Shown one piece after another: positions 19,029-27,251 of a stretch of DNA of 64,000 nucleotides (positions are counted from its first letter, which is position 1; each line of letters opens with the position of its first letter). The notes below the pieces were generated by a model that was not told the origin of the DNA, made no database searches, and saw only the letters and a program-made list of their open reading frames with translations. The stretch is from contig NZ_BDCJ01000002.1 of the NCBI RefSeq assembly GCF_001613445.1, positions 124,001-188,000 on the forward strand, in the 5' to 3' direction. The DNA is from Nocardia grenadensis NBRC 108939. Lineage in GTDB: Bacteria; Actinomycetota; Actinomycetes; Mycobacteriales; Mycobacteriaceae. Made by a program: the position numbers and the translations under genes.

Positions 19029-19769
19029 TCAGCGGTGTACCTCCAGCCAGTCCCGGTAGTGCGTGGGAGCCAGATACGCGTCCGGCCCGGCGAGGAGTTC
19101 GTCGCCGGTGATCGCGGCGAACATACCGGCCGTCTCGTCGGTGACGACGATACGGTCGTCGTGCCGGGCGAGCAGGGTCATTCGGCCGATCTCGTCGAGC
19201 GGGAGCACGTCGGGTCCGGCGATATTGCGGACACCCTGCAGCGGGGAGCCCAGTGCGACGCCCACCACCGCGTCCACGACATCCGCGGCCGCCATCGGCT
19301 GTAACCGGGTCGCGGGCAACCGGACGACGCTGTCATCGGCGGACCAGGACATCACCGCGTCCATGAATTCGAAGAACTGGGTGGCGCGCACGATGGAATA
19401 CGGTGTGGGGCCCTTCCGGAGCAACTCCTCCTGCAGCGCCTTGGCCCGGTAGTAGTCAACTTGTGGCACCCGGTCCACACCGACGATCGACAGCACCACC
19501 TGGTGTTTCACCCCGGCACGGTCCCCGGCGCCGAGGAGGTTGTCCATCGCGGTGCGGAAAAAGCTCAGCGCCGCGTCGTCGAAGGTCGGGGAGTTGGCCA
19601 GGCCGACCACCACGTCCGCGCCCGCCACCGCCTGGTCCAGGCCCGCGCCGCTGACCAGGTCCACGCCGGTGGACAGCGCCGCGGGCACCGCATCGTGACC
19701 GGCCGCCCGGAGCTTGCGGACGACCTGTGAGCCGATCCGGCCGGTACCGCCGATGACTGTCAGCTTCAT
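19029..19769 (-). CDS. NmrA/atypical SDR NAD(P)-binding protein
   Basis: 246 residues from ATG 19769, which has AAAGG about 8 nt upstream; the GTG three codons earlier is the alternative. The N-terminal MKLTVIGGTGRIGSQVV is a GxxGxxG Rossmann motif of the atypical SDR/NmrA group. The classical YxxxK is replaced by VDYYRAKALQEELL, typical of atypical SDRs that act as reductases or redox sensors. Ends with LAPTHYRDWL. Likely cytoplasmic NAD(P)H-binding oxidoreductase or quinone reductase-like protein; substrate unknown. Confidence 0.88.
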   Translation of the reverse strand: MKLTVIGGTGRIGSQVVRKLRAAGHDAVPAALSTGVDLVSGAGLDQAVAGADVVVGLANSPTFDDAALSFFRTAMDNLLGAGDRAGVKHQVVLSIVGVDRVPQVDYYRAKALQEELLRKGPTPYSIVRATQFFEFMDAVMSWSADDSVVRLPATRLQPMAAADVVDAVVGVALGSPLQGVRNIAGPDVLPLDEIGRMTLLARHDDRIVVTDETAGMFAAITGDELLAGPDAYLAPTHYRDWLEVHR

Positions 19770-19791
19770 GTTGCTCACCTTTCACCGCCTG

Positions 19792-19998
19792 CTACCGGGC
19801 AGGCCGGGGTTCAGAGAGTTCGATGTGCACTGAAATGCCGAGAGGTGCTCCACTGCGGCGGTCCGCGACCGGAGGAGCGACCGGCCGCGCGAACCGGGTG
19901 ATCACTGTGCTGCTGTCCAGGATCGCATCAGTGATACCGGTGACGGTGGCCCGGCCACCGGAATAGATGATTTCGAGACCTGCCGGCCCGTACCCGGG
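19792..19998 (-). pseudogene. Protein-like remnant directly after the DapB-like gene
   Basis: Immediately after the TGA of the 19999-20922 gene the same frame stays open for 68 codons, reading protein-like sequence such as GLEIIYSGGRATVTGITDAI, then a stop at 19792. There is no start codon with a ribosome site. It may be the 3' end of a gene whose 5' part was deleted, consistent with the decay seen upstream. Identity unknown and coding status uncertain. Confidence 0.3.
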
Positions 19999-20922
19999 TC
20001 AGGTAGAGAGCCGCGCGTCCGGCATCGGCCGGGTGAGCGATAGGTCCCGGTGGGCGATCCCCGGGCCGTGCTCATGCACCGGACGCAGGGCCTCGATGAC
20101 ATTTACACAGGTCAGATGGTCGGCGGGATGAAGCCCTTCGGTGAAGCGGAAGCGGACGTTGGCGGTGCCGCGCGCCGTATCGGTCGTGGTGATCAATTGA
20201 TAGCGCAGCGGCGCCCGATCCTCGGTGGTGGTGGTCCAGATGGAGCGATAACTCAGCCCGGGCCCCAGCTCCCGGTCGACGATCACCTTCTGCACGGCCC
20301 CGGAACCGTCGGTGATCACCTCCACGCTGCTGCTCGGGGTCTCGGACGCACCGGCGGCGCTGTGGAACACGGCGTCGTCGAGGACGCGGAGTCCTGCCGT
20401 GTAGTAGCCGTCCACCGCGGCCGCGCCGGCGACGGCGGCTTCGGACCCGGTGGCGCCGATACCGATATCGTGCCGTCCGCCCCACGGGTACACCCCGGCC
20501 TCGGGAAAATCGAGTTCCTCGACCAGTTCCACCCGCCGGATCCCCCGGGTCACCTCGGTCAGCGACCGGATGAGCCGGGCGGGGATGGTGCTCTGGAAGG
20601 CCCCGGTGGCGTGGAAGGTGGAGTGTCCGGTACGGCAGGCATCCAGCAGTTCGGCCGGCGGAACGTGGTCGTCCAGCGGTGCCGTGGATATCACGTCGTA
20701 GCCGTCGCTCAGGAGCTCCGGTAGCACGCTGCCCGGTATGTCCGCGGCGATCTCGGCGAACGTCGGCACGTAGACCACGCATGCCGTGCCTTCCGGCGGG
20801 GGCTGCAGGTTTTCGATCCGCGCGGATACCTCGAGGTGCGCTCGCGTGCGGATCCGTTCGGCGATCCGGTCGGCGAAAGGGCCCGCGCCGAGCACCGCGA
20901 CCGCGAGCATGGGTGAACTCAT
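19999..20922 (-). CDS. Dihydrodipicolinate reductase-like NAD(P)-binding protein
   Basis: 307 residues from ATG 20922, preceded by GGAG and overlapping the stop of the upstream pseudogene by 4 nt. The N terminus LAVAVLGAGPFADRIAERI is a Rossmann motif; VVYVPTFAEIAADI and DVISTAPLDDHVP resemble the DapB/2,4-diaminopentanoate dehydrogenase fold, and FHATGAFQSTIPARLI the region before the dimerisation domain. It is unlikely to be the lysine-pathway DapB; such homologues occur in tandem in actinomycete catabolic clusters. Substrate unknown, and it may have lost its partner. Confidence 0.75.
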   Translation of the reverse strand: MSSPMLAVAVLGAGPFADRIAERIRTRAHLEVSARIENLQPPPEGTACVVYVPTFAEIAADIPGSVLPELLSDGYDVISTAPLDDHVPPAELLDACRTGHSTFHATGAFQSTIPARLIRSLTEVTRGIRRVELVEELDFPEAGVYPWGGRHDIGIGATGSEAAVAGAAAVDGYYTAGLRVLDDAVFHSAAGASETPSSSVEVITDGSGAVQKVIVDRELGPGLSYRSIWTTTTEDRAPLRYQLITTTDTARGTANVRFRFTEGLHPADHLTCVNVIEALRPVHEHGPGIAHRDLSLTRPMPDARLST

Positions 20923-21261
20923 GACGACTCCAGAAGGTAGTGAGGACGCAGGTCCGGCATGACCACACCGGGGGGCGCGGCACACAACTCGGGAACCACG
21001 CCCAGCATTGCGGCGACCGAGATATCGGTAATAGCGGACCAATCTCCGCTATAGGCCTCGTCGTCCATTTCGTTACGCATCTCGATGACACCGGGGTTGC
21101 CGTCGAGAGTGATCACATGTCCGCCGGCCGGGCTGCTCGGATGATCCGGCCCCAGATGGGTATCCGACGCCCTCGAAGTCGGGTGATTCGAAGGCAATGC
21201 GCAGGGCCCGCCCGCCCATATCACCGGGGCCCCAGATGATCAGCCGATATGGACCGGTCAC
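20919..21261 (-). pseudogene. Truncated DapB-like paralogue with large internal deletion
   Basis: A GTG at 21261 with AAGGAG upstream opens YRLIIWGPGDMGGRALRIA, a good Rossmann N terminus. After about 30 residues (near SPDFE) the homology stops, and a different frame resumes with LDGNPGVIEMRNEMDDEA and continues to PPGVVMPDLRPHYLLES, the normal C terminus of this family, ending at 20919. Roughly 200 residues are missing and the join is out of frame. The stop overlaps the ATG of the intact paralogue. Confidence 0.72.
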
Positions 21262-21469
21262 AACCGTCTCCTTGCCCGCCGCTCGCGGACTTTCTAACAC
21301 ACAGTCGGATGGGACACGCCAGTTCTGTGCGGCGTGGGCGCGGTGATGCCGAGAATATCCACGATACGTGCGGATTCTGCGCGATGCGGTAAACGGAGGT
21401 GACTTGTTGTTCATCTCTGCTGGGACGTCTGCGACGCGGTGGGCCCGTGGTGAGAGCGGCCCCGTGGTG

Positions 21470-21863
21470 GTGTGGGTCCCGGTGCGGAATGCCACGAAGG
21501 AGGCATCGAGTTCGCCGGTGGCGCTGCACATCACCTGGGTGCGGTTCTCCAGGTCGAGCGCATGACGCAGGCTCGGCGCGTCCACGGTCTGCCACATGGT
21601 CTCGTTCGTCATCCACACCGCGAGCGGGGAATTGCGGGCGATCTCCTCCGCTTTGGCCACGGCGCGCGCGAGTAGCTCACCGGACACGCGCCCCCGGCAC
21701 CGGTGATGACGAGTGCCCGAACCTTCGGGGCACCGTTGATCTCGTCGAGTACGGTGTGCAGTTCGGCGACCGTCTGATTGTCGAGCGCATTGCGCCGGTG
21801 CGGGCGTTCGATCGTCGGTACGACGACCCCGGAGGGTAGATAGTCGCTGGACAACGCGGACAC
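21470..21863 (-). pseudogene. Enoyl-CoA hydratase/isomerase remnant, middle deleted
   Basis: A GTG at 21863 with AAGGAG 6 nt upstream starts a crotonase N terminus (VPTIERPHRRNALDNQTV, then VRALVITGAGGA). Where the oxyanion-hole and active-site region should follow, the sequence jumps near 21690 to another frame carrying the family's C-terminal helices (ELLARAVAKAEEIARNSPLA, ETMWQTVDAPSLRHALDLEN). About 130-150 residues including the catalytic part are gone, so the gene is dead. The 3' end is approximate. Confidence 0.75.
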
Positions 21864-21885
21864 GGGTGCTCCTTCGGCTCGGGGT

Positions 21886-22206
21886 TCAGCGGGCGACGGT
21901 ACCGCCGTCGACCAGGAAGGACTGACCGGTGACGAAACTGCCGGCGTCCGAGCACAGCAGCAGCGCCGTGCCGACCATCTCGTCGGGTTCGGCGATCCGG
22001 CCCAACAGCGTGGCCCCGGCCATGGCCGCGACGAATTCCGGTGGGTTCTTGCGGACCATATCGGTGTCGACGGCGCCGGGGGCCATGGCATTCACCCGGA
22101 TCCCGTCGGCGGCGAACTCGGCGGCCATGGAGCGGGTGAACGACAGCAGGGCCGCCTTGCCGGCCGCGTACATCGACAGCGCGCCGCTCGGCGGCCATAG
22201 GGTGCG
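21886..22206 (-). pseudogene. 3' fragment of a short-chain dehydrogenase gene
   Basis: About 100 residues starting just before the active-site Tyr: SGALSMYAAGKAALLSFTRS contains the YxxxK pair, followed by the standard DGIRVNAMAPGAVDTDM and the C-terminal GQSFLVDGG. The Rossmann half (about 150 residues) is absent; a TAG stop lies in frame at 22207-22209. An ATG at 21886-22173 gives a 95-residue ORF, but it cannot bind NAD. Together with the neighbouring crotonase remnant this suggests a former beta-oxidation-like operon. Confidence 0.78.
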
Positions 22207-22320
22207 CTACGGCCGCACGCATTTGTATCAGTACTCGGATCGGTGCCCGACGCGCGGGCGCGGTCGGTGCGACCGCCGGACGACCGGTTCCCGGCCCGGT
22301 CGCACGGTGGCGTGCCCGGC

Positions 22321-22530
22321 TCACCACACGAACCGCGCGAGATAGCGGCGGGAGTACGCACGTATCGCGGCCGGGTCCGAGATATCGAGCTGCCCCCCGG
22401 GATCGAGCAGCAGCGACAACGTGAGCCGGATCAGCAGTTCGGAGACGGCCCATAGGTCCGCCTCCGGCATCGTGACACCGCTCCGGCGCAGCGCCCCCGC
22501 GACCCGGTCACCCACCATCCGCGATGGGCA
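22321..22530 (-). pseudogene. 3' fragment of a TetR-family regulator
   Basis: The last about 70 residues of a TetR ligand-binding domain are readable: LWAVSELLIRLTLSLLLDPG followed by SDPAAIRAYSRRYLARFVW and a stop at 22321. No DNA-binding helix-turn-helix is found upstream. The stretch forms the tail of a long accidental open frame reading through the methyltransferase on the same strand. Probably the lost regulator of the neighbouring degraded genes. Confidence 0.68.
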
Positions 22531-22622
22531 GGCCCCGCGCCCTATATGTCCACACCGTATGTCCGGCAACGCGGCGAGGGGTTCGGCGCGTGCCTCGGTC
22601 GCCGAACCGCCCCGAGCGGAGC

Positions 22623-23252
22623 TCAGTCCGCGCGGGAGAACACCGCGACCAGGAACTCCGAGGAGTCGATGAAGGGCCGCAGATCCCAGGTCGACAGCAG
22701 GAGATCTGCGGCGAGGCCCTGCTCGGCGGCGTCGGTGCGGAATTCGGCGAAGTCGTAGCCGCGGTCGGCGCCGAAACCGGTGACCACGCGGCCCCGCGGT
22801 GCCAGATGCCGGGCGAAACCGGCCAGCACCGCGGACCGGGTCGACGGGGCCAGGAATGTCATCACATTGCCCGCGCAGACGATCACATCGAAATCGGCGG
22901 TCACACCTCGGCCCGGTAGGTCCAGTTCGGCGAGATCGCCGACCAGCCAGGTCGGGCCGGGGTAGTCGGCCTCGGCGGCCGCGATCAGCACCGGGTCGAT
23001 ATCGACGCCGACCACCGTGTGACCGGCATTGTGCAGATGGCCGCCCAGGCGGCCGGCTCCGCAACCCGCATCGAGTACCCGGCCGCCGCGGCCCAGCATC
23101 GCGTCGATCAGCCGCGCCTCGCCGAATATGTCGTGCCCTTCTGCCGCGAGTGTGCGGAATCGCTGCACATACCAGTCGGAATGTGCGGGGTCGGCCGCGG
23201 TGAGTTCCTCCCAGCGGCTCGGCGTGCGGTCCGACGGGGTGTTCGCGCTCAT
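22623..23252 (-). CDS. Class I SAM-dependent methyltransferase
   Basis: 209 residues from ATG 23252 (AGAGGA 5 nt upstream). Motif I VLDAGCGAGRLGGHL near residue 70 binds SAM; VVGVDIDPVLI is motif post-I, FDVIVCAGNVMTFL is motif II. The N terminus WEELTAADPAHSDWYVQRF resembles small-molecule methyltransferases of the UbiE/Methyltransf_11 type. Intact, lying between two degraded genes. Substrate unknown. Confidence 0.88.
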   Translation of the reverse strand: MSANTPSDRTPSRWEELTAADPAHSDWYVQRFRTLAAEGHDIFGEARLIDAMLGRGGRVLDAGCGAGRLGGHLHNAGHTVVGVDIDPVLIAAAEADYPGPTWLVGDLAELDLPGRGVTADFDVIVCAGNVMTFLAPSTRSAVLAGFARHLAPRGRVVTGFGADRGYDFAEFRTDAAEQGLAADLLLSTWDLRPFIDSSEFLVAVFSRAD

Positions 23253-23305
23253 CCGGTTCCTCTCGCATCGGCGCACCGCCCGGTGCGGTGGCGCCTACCG
23301 GAACC

Positions 23306-24021
23306 CTACGGGCCGAGCCGGTGCTCGTAGACCGTCGCGAGGTCGCCCAGGGCGGCGGACCCATTACCGGTGAAGGAGCCGTGTGCATCACCGCCAGTGT
23401 GGTCGGCCGCGACTCGGCCGACCTGCGCAGTGTCGCGGGTACGGCCGGACCCAGCGACGTGGCGTGGAAAACGTCCTCGGCCGGCTCGGCCGGGCCCATC
23501 AGATCGGCCCCGGTGCGGGTCGGCCCGTCGCCGAGCTGAGTCATCAGGTCACCGCAGAACAGCACACCGGTGGACTCCTCGTAGAGCACCCGCGCCTCCC
23601 AGTTGTGTGGTGCGTGCGGCGTATCGAAGTGCTGGATCCGTCGGTCGCCGAGATCGATGATCTCGCCGTCGGTCAGGCGCCGCGGCCGCCGATCGGCCAG
23701 ATCGTCCAGCGAAACCTGGCATCCCACGACACCGTGGGCGACCCGGGCATACGGCGCTGCCCCCGAGAACAGATTCATCGCGCGGCTCTCGTCGGCCTCC
23801 ACAGGGCCGAAAGTGATCCAGCGGAGGTCTGCCACGGGCCGTATGCGCGCGATCGCTGCCGACACCGAGGGAAACAGCGCCCGCATTCCGGTGTGGAGAA
23901 GCAGGGGTTCCGCGGCATCGACGAAGAACTGATTGAACGTGAAACCGGTGGGACCCACCTCGGGGACGAAGGTGGAGAAGCGGTAGACACCGTCGGCGAT
24001 CTCGTCTGTTCGGATATCCAT
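23306..24021 (-). pseudogene. MBL-fold (ODP-like) protein with a 3' frameshift
   Basis: From ATG 24021 about 210 residues match ODP/flavodiiron-type MBL-fold proteins lacking the canonical HxHxDH: FTFNQFFVDAAEPLLLHTG, WITFGPVEADESRAMN, DTPHAPHNWEA, VLFCGDLMTQLGDGP. At 23381-23385, just after VMH, one base seems missing. In the next frame the expected end GSFTGNGSAALGDLATVYEH follows and stops at 23306. Without the correction the frame runs on for 340 nonsense codons across the methyltransferase. A sequencing error cannot be excluded. Confidence 0.65.
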
Positions 24022-24155
24022 CACAGCGGTCCTGGTAGCGCCATCCCCCGCCGAGCATCCGCCAGAACGAGTATTCGAGCAGCGGATCCCGGTGTATCTT
24101 CGCTGGTCGACGCCGAACAGGGCCGTGATATCCGGTCCGGCGCCGGGTAGGCACC

Positions 24156-24185
24156 CGTGGCCTCACCCCCCGAGGTGAGGCCACG
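24156..24185 (-). terminator. Hairpin terminator after lipoprotein gene
   Basis: Perfect 12-bp inverted repeat CGTGGCCTCACC / GGTGAGGCCACG with a 6-nt loop, about 26 nt past the stop of the gene at 24212. Confidence 0.7.
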
Positions 24186-24211
24186 TATGCCGGTAGCCGG
24201 ACGTGGTGCCG

Positions 24212-24802
24212 CTACACCTCGGCGACGCAGGTGACGAGCTGGCGCTCGTCGTAGGTGTAGTAGCTGGTGGCCTCCGCGGGGCACCCGGATTCGTCGGTGG
24301 TACCGGTCAGGATCTTCAGCACGTGAACGGTGTCGGGCTTACCCGGCGTGCACGGGCTGTGGGTCGGGCTGTCGCTACCCGACGGAACCGTCATGCACTG
24401 ACCTTCGACCCAGTCGATATCCAGGCACAGCGCACCCTGTTCCCGGCCGCCGAGGGTGACGTAGTAGGTCTGATCGACATCGGACGCGCAGCCGTCCTGG
24501 GTGGGGGCCTTGGCGACCACCTTGTAGTTCGAATTCTCCGAACCACACTCGGCGTGGTCGATCTTCGCGTCCGTCATCGTCCCGGACAGCGTGACACAGT
24601 CACCGATGGCGGCGTCGAAATCGACATCCCCGCCTTCGTCGGTTCCGTTCTGTCCGGGCACGGTGGATACCGCGCTCGCCGACGAACTCTGGGTCGAGTC
24701 GGTCCCGCCGGTACACGCCGACAGGGTCAGCACCGCACAGCCGAGGACGACGAGGCCGGCCAGTACACCGGGGATCCGGAACACGGGCGAACGTCTGGAC
24801 AT
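24212..24802 (-). CDS. LppU-family secreted lipoprotein
   Basis: 196 residues from ATG 24802, which has AAGGAG 7 nt upstream. Signal peptide with lipobox LTLSAC near residue 30 (Cys lipidation), a Ser/Thr-rich linker, then a domain with regularly placed cysteines: AIGDCV, AECGSENSNYKVV, DGCASD, LCLDIDW, GQCM, SPCTP, SGCP and VTCV. This matches LppU-type lipoproteins of mycobacteria and Nocardia, whose function is unknown. Anchored to the outer face of the membrane. It stands alone with its own terminator. Confidence 0.85.
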   Translation of the reverse strand: MSRRSPVFRIPGVLAGLVVLGCAVLTLSACTGGTDSTQSSSASAVSTVPGQNGTDEGGDVDFDAAIGDCVTLSGTMTDAKIDHAECGSENSNYKVVAKAPTQDGCASDVDQTYYVTLGGREQGALCLDIDWVEGQCMTVPSGSDSPTHSPCTPGKPDTVHVLKILTGTTDESGCPAEATSYYTYDERQLVTCVAEV

Positions 24803-25308
24803 GAAAAGCTCCTTCATGGAAATACGTGATAGTGAATGGTGTTCGGGCAGTCCATGATTCGAAATCGGGTTGCGGGAATGCGGCGTATGCGGGAACGGAG
24901 CCGGGCAGGCTCCGGCCCGGTGGCCGCCGCCGGCGTGCATCCACGCAGGGTTGTCCGGCCACCGGGACCTGCCCAGGGCAACCGGTGACGGTCACTCGGG
25001 GGCCGATTACTGCGGTGACGCACCACTGGATGACGGCGGTGCGGGTGCTGCCCGGCCGGCGGGGCCGAAGGCGGCGACGAGATCGACTGTGGCGGTTCGC
25101 GGTTGTTCCGATGGAACGGCCACGTGCGAATGCTCGCGTGAGCTTATCGGTCGACCCCCCGACCCGCGGTGATCGCGGGGACGGTCACCCGTGCCCTGAA
25201 TCCCCGCCGCGCCCGTGGCCTACGGCCGTAGCTTCCCACGTCGGTACCCACTCCTCCTCGCTAATGCCCGGCGCAGATCCTAACCGTTGGCGCCGACAAA
25301 GTGGATCT
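24803..25308. other. Intergenic region without a recognisable gene
   Basis: About 500 nt between the lipoprotein gene and the truncated SGNH hydrolase. The left part must carry the lipoprotein promoter. Beyond that I see no convincing ORF; in the middle of a decay zone it may be degraded coding sequence too eroded to identify. Confidence 0.4.
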
Positions 25309-25332
25309 CTCGGGCAGGTTCGCCTGCCCGAG
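25309..25332. terminator. Hairpin after truncated SGNH gene
   Basis: Perfect 10-bp stem CTCGGGCAGG / CCTGCCCGAG with a stable TTCG tetraloop, 24 nt past the stop of the minus-strand SGNH remnant. Confidence 0.7.
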
Positions 25333-25355
25333 GCCGGCGGAGGGATTGCCGATCG

Positions 25356-25640
25356 TCAGGCCGATCCGGCGGCGGCGGAGATCCGCGCCGCCAGAGCGCG
25401 GACCATCTCCGTCGCGACGACCGCGTGGCCGCTGGTCGTGAAATGGATGAGGTCCGCGCTCATGAGATCCGGACGCAGCCGCAGCGGATGGTTGCAGAAA
25501 TCGACCAGTAGCGCGTCGTACCGGCCGGCCACGTCGCGGACGATCTCGTTGAGCTCGGCCATCCGCGCCCGCATCGGCCGCATCGGTGCCATCCGTTCGG
25601 TTTCCCAGATGTACTCAATGAGCAGATCATCACGCCCGCC
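25356..25640 (-). pseudogene. 3' fragment of an SGNH/GDSL hydrolase gene
   Basis: About 95 residues of the C-terminal half: RMAELNEIVRDVAGRYDALL followed by block V, DLIHFTTSGHAVVATEMVRAL, with the catalytic Asp and His. The N-terminal GDSL Ser block and the Gly and Asn blocks are missing. Coding-like sequence stops near 25640, at the same place where the divergent TetR fragment begins. Confidence 0.7.
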
Positions 25641-25994
25641 CTGGCCGTACCGCGCGGTCTACCCAGGGTGCGCGCGCTGGTCGACCGCTGGCTCGGTTAC
25701 ACCACCGACCCGGTGTTCCCCGGCGGTTGCTTCCGGGCCGCGGTACTCACCGAATTCGACAGCCGGCCCGGACCGGTCCGTGACGCCGTCGCCGCGGACC
25801 ATGAGGACTGGATGACCTTCCTGAGCGGGGAGATCCGTAAGGCTCAGGAATTGGGTGAGCTGACCGGCCGAGACGCGGCGGTGCTGGCCTTCGAGATCGA
25901 CGCGGTCGTCGCCGCCGCCAATACCGCCCGCCAGCTCGGCGACGACGAACGAGTGCTGATGGCGCGCCGGATCGTGGAAGATCTGTTGCACTGA
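25600..25994 (+). pseudogene. 5'-truncated TetR-family regulator
   Basis: From about 25610 the plus strand reads QIITPALAVPRGLPRVRALV, then FPGGCFRAAVLTEFDSRPGP and FEIDAVVAAANTARQLGD, a TetR ligand-binding domain with an intact C terminus (stop 25992-25994). The helix-turn-helix region (about 60-80 residues) is missing and no start codon fits. The 5' end coincides with that of the divergent SGNH remnant, so one deletion seems to have removed both 5' ends and the promoter between them. Confidence 0.7.
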
Positions 25995-26030
25995 CCGGAA
26001 GGCCCGGTCGCGGTGTCGTAGCCGAGCTCT

Positions 26031-27164
26031 TTACTCACGGAGAGCGCCTTGCTCCAGGCCCAGGTGATCGACGAGTTCCGCCGCGGCTGCCCGCCCGGCC
26101 CGGTTCGCGCCGATCGTACTGGCCGACGGTCCATATCCGATCAGGTGGATCCGCGGGTCCGCCGCGACCCGGGTGGCGAGCGCGCCGCTCATGGTGATCC
26201 CGCCACCCGGCCCACGGAGCCGCAGCGGTGCCAGATGGTCCAGCGCACTGCGGAAACCCGTGGCCCACAGAATGACCTGCGCGGCCTGGAAGCTTCCGTC
26301 GGCCCAGCGCACGCCGTCGGGCTCGATATGGTCGAACATCGGCCGCCGCCGCAGGACGCCGCGGTCCCGGGCCGCTCGGAGCCGGCCGTCCAGTGGGAGA
26401 CCGGTCACCGAGACCACCGAGCCGGGCGGGAGCCCCCGGCGTACCCGATCCTCCACGATCGCCACCGCCCGGCGACCTGCGTTCACGTCGAACGGGGACT
26501 CCCGGAAGGCGGGTTCCGAACGTGTCACCCAGGTGGTGCCGGTGACCCGGGAGATCTCGTCGAGCAGCTGGACCGCGGAGATTCCGCCTCCGACCACCAC
26601 CACGTGCTGTCCCGCGAACTCCGCCGGGTCACGGTAGTCGCGGGTGTGCAGTTGGCGGCCGGTAAAGGTCTCCGCACCGCGATAGTGCGGTACGAAGGGG
26701 TGCTCCCAGGTTCCCGTGCAGTTGATCAGGCCGCGCACCCGGAGCGTGCCCGCCCGATCGGTCTCGGCATGCAGCAGACCGTCGTCGCCGGCACGATCGC
26801 ACACCACCCGCACGCTCACCGGCCGACCTACCCGGAGCTCGAAATGCTCCTCGTAACGCTGGTAGTAGCGCGGGACCGCGGTCGCCGCCGGAACCTCGGC
26901 CCCGGCGGCACCCGGACCGGTGTTCTCGGCGAAAGGCAACCCGGGCAGGTCGTGTATCCGGTTCACGGTGCTGAGGGTCAGTGACGGCCAGCGGAACTGC
27001 CAGGCACCGCCGGGGCCGGGTGCATGGTCGACGATCAGGAAATCCCGCCCGGGCACGAGCCCGTGTCGGCGCAGATGGTATCCGGCCGAGAGACCGGACT
27101 GTCCGGCCCCGATCACCAGTATCGGGAAGTCCGGTTCCGCCGGATGCACTGCCTGCTGCGCCAT
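26031..27164 (-). CDS. Flavin-containing monooxygenase-like FAD/NAD(P) oxidoreductase
   Basis: 377 residues. ILVIGAGQSGLSAGYHL near residue 15 binds FAD; VVVVGGGISAVQLLDEI near 190 binds NAD(P)H; ILWATGFRSAL is the ATG motif linking domains; the tail IHLIGYGPSASTIGANRAGR is typical of the CzcO/TrkA-like FMO group. The FMO FxGxxxHxxxY/W site reads FTGRQLHTRDY. Cytoplasmic. These proteins oxidise small nucleophiles or act as putative dehydrogenases; substrate unknown. It marks the end of the decay zone and is transcribed toward it. Confidence 0.88.
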   Translation of the reverse strand: MAQQAVHPAEPDFPILVIGAGQSGLSAGYHLRRHGLVPGRDFLIVDHAPGPGGAWQFRWPSLTLSTVNRIHDLPGLPFAENTGPGAAGAEVPAATAVPRYYQRYEEHFELRVGRPVSVRVVCDRAGDDGLLHAETDRAGTLRVRGLINCTGTWEHPFVPHYRGAETFTGRQLHTRDYRDPAEFAGQHVVVVGGGISAVQLLDEISRVTGTTWVTRSEPAFRESPFDVNAGRRAVAIVEDRVRRGLPPGSVVSVTGLPLDGRLRAARDRGVLRRRPMFDHIEPDGVRWADGSFQAAQVILWATGFRSALDHLAPLRLRGPGGGITMSGALATRVAADPRIHLIGYGPSASTIGANRAGRAAAAELVDHLGLEQGALRE

Positions 27165-27251
27165 GATCGCCGATGCTAGTGCGCGGGCGATACCGGAAAC
27201 CGGCGGCCACGCATCCGGCGGCCCGGTCGGCCGCTCGCCCCACCGCGGCGG

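Noticed and set aside
22321..24024. 567-residue MBL-methyltransferase-region fusion protein
   Set aside because: Only the first 210 residues and the last 70 are protein-like; the middle is the wrong frame of an intact methyltransferase gene. Better explained by a frameshift and an unrelated TetR remnant.
24021..24284. Minus-strand frame upstream of the MBL-fold gene
   Set aside because: Covers a perfect terminator hairpin and the antisense of nothing conserved; no start or motif.
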